This document shows, in pieces, positions 63,209-64,000 of a stretch of DNA of 64,000 nucleotides (the stretch's first letter is position 1; each line of letters opens with the position of its first letter). The stretch is from DASUFZ01 sp035541475. GTDB taxonomy: Bacteria > Myxococcota_A > UBA9160 > SMWR01. Where the stretch lies: positions 57,279 to 121,278 of the forward strand of contig DATKND010000116.1 in NCBI GenBank assembly GCA_035541475.1, read 5' to 3'. A program made the position numbers and the translations under genes. The notes under the pieces are model-generated. The model was not told the DNA's origin. It did not search any database and saw only the letters and a list, made by a program, of their open reading frames with translations.

Positions 63209-64000
63209 TCAGAGATCGTACCCGCAATAAGAGAGGTTGAAGCTCTTGTTGCAGAGCGGGAAGTCCGAGATCTGCTGACCCCGCAACGCGTAGGCGAGCC
63301 CGCTCCAGTTGTGGAACGAGGGATCCACGACCTTGTAGCGCTCGAAGCGCCCCGCCTCGTCGGTCAGCGCGACATGGCAGAGCTCGCCGCGCCAGCCCTC
63401 GGCGAGCGCCACCGCGACGTGCGAGGGCGCGAGACCGCCCACGCGGCTGCGCACCTCGCCGGCCGGCAGGCTGCGGAGCTGCTCGCGCACGAACTCGATC
63501 GAGCGCTGCACCTCGAGCCAGCGCACGTAGGCCCGCGCGAAGACGTCCCCCGTGCTCCAGGTGGAGACGGGGATGTGCGCGAAGCGGAAGATCCCGGATG
63601 GGTGATCGTGGCGGACGTCGCGCTGCACGCCGCTCGCGCGCGCGGCGGGTCCGACGAGTCCCATCCGATCGGCCATGGCGGCGTCGACCCGACCCGTCTC
63701 CTCGAAGCGCGCCATCACCGACGAGGTGTCCCACAGGAGAGCCACCGCGTTGGCCGTGTCGCGCTCGGCGGCATCGAGGCGCGCGAGCAGATCGCGCACG
63801 ATCGCCTCGTCGACGTCGAATCCGACGCCGCCCGGGCGGATCAGCCCGCGTCCGAAACGGCTGCCGCAGAGCGCCGCGGTCATGTTGAGGAAGTCGCCTC
63901 GCAGTCGGCCGCAGTACGAGGCGGTCGGCAGGAACGCGACGTCGTTCGCGAGTGCGCCGAGGTCGCCGACGTGGTTCGCCAGGCGCTCGAGCTCGAGCGC
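63209..64000 (-). CDS. Group-4 hydrogenase/NuoD-like large subunit, C-terminal part (runs off window)
   Basis: 264 residues of the large subunit are visible, starting inside the protein at ALELERLANHVGDLGALAND and ending DFPLCNKSFNLSYCGYDL. The whole stretch follows HycE/NuoD. Real NiFe hydrogenases end with a DPCxxC motif that binds nickel; here only two cysteines, eight residues apart, stand in that area and no DPCxxC is present. The N-terminal CxxC lies outside the window. It is therefore probably an Ehr-type (hydrogenase-related) subunit without nickel, working in ion-pumping electron transfer. 31 bases separate it from the NuoB-like fusion. Confidence 0.84.
   Translation of the reverse strand, partial: ALELERLANHVGDLGALANDVAFLPTASYCGRLRGDFLNMTAALCGSRFGRGLIRPGGVGFDVDEAIVRDLLARLDAAERDTANAVALLWDTSSVMARFEETGRVDAAMADRMGLVGPAARASGVQRDVRHDHPSGIFRFAHIPVSTWSTGDVFARAYVRWLEVQRSIEFVREQLRSLPAGEVRSRVGGLAPSHVAVALAEGWRGELCHVALTDEAGRFERYKVVDPSFHNWSGLAYALRGQQISDFPLCNKSFNLSYCGYDL

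Overview
The window is very GC-rich chromosomal DNA, densely coded on both strands, with about 50 genes. Many starts are GTG, many same-strand genes overlap through GTGA, ATGA or TAGTG junctions, and intergenic gaps are short. No transposase, integrase, phage gene, tRNA, rRNA or CRISPR array is visible. A type-2 IleRS, Myxococcota/Binatota-style catabolic genes (Ltp2/ChsH-like steroid side-chain enzymes, several acyl-CoA dehydrogenases, P450s, amidohydrolase-2 proteins), a PQQ operon and AddAB suggest an uncultured aerobic soil or marine lineage of the former Deltaproteobacteria or a neighbouring phylum. That placement is inference; no marker gene was compared.

Layout, left to right. 1-3.4 kb: a MacAB-like export operon on the minus strand (adaptor, ATPase, two permeases, the last cut by the window edge). 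3.6 kb: a sigma-54 activator with no stop codon of its own. 4.5-8.7 kb: a minus-strand operon bcp-pqqB-pqqCD-pqqE-TSUP exporter, with no pqqA beside it. 8.8-15.7 kb: a long acyl-CoA dehydrogenase, divergent from ileS and a Baeyer-Villiger-type flavoprotein. 15.7-21.1 kb: a CadC-like TPR regulator, a tautomerase, an Ltp2/DUF35/MaoC/MaoC aldolase-hydratase operon and an acetoacetate-decarboxylase-like protein. 21.2-29.3 kb: a secreted phosphoesterase, an AI-2E permease, two P450s around lysA and a ThuA-like gene, and a MaoC-like protein. 29.3-35.6 kb: a membrane protein, a frameshifted lipoprotein, a DhlA-like haloalkane dehalogenase, a secreted protein, aidB, NAD-isocitrate dehydrogenase and an Ap4A-phosphorylase-like protein. 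35.6-46.6 kb: a GPH transporter, an SGNH protein, glpD and addB-addA. 46.7-52.7 kb: a histidine kinase, an amidohydrolase, a TetR regulator and a paired acyl-CoA dehydrogenase operon. 52.9-62.4 kb: a flavin monooxygenase, GH3 beta-glucosidase, aldehyde dehydrogenase, metG, a second amidohydrolase, small membrane/lipoprotein genes and a PilZ protein. 62.4-64 kb: the end of a group-4 hydrogenase-related operon.

Functionally the region mixes housekeeping genes (ileS, metG, lysA, glpD, addAB, isocitrate dehydrogenase) with lipid, steroid or xenobiotic catabolism. The Ltp2/DUF35/two-MaoC operon at 17.7-20.4 kb and the acyl-CoA dehydrogenase pair at 50.5-52.7 kb could act in one steroid-like side-chain beta-oxidation route, with the P450s and flavoprotein monooxygenases as possible oxygenation steps.

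Three patterns run through the whole window. (1) At least twelve genes without a good Shine-Dalgarno sequence carry a TANNNT -10-like box ending 6-10 bases before the start codon, which points to common leaderless transcription. (2) Six of eleven convergent junctions overlap by exactly four bases through shared stop codons. (3) A short GC-rich repeat (core GGCTACGCCTCGCTGCGCGC) recurs at four gene borders.
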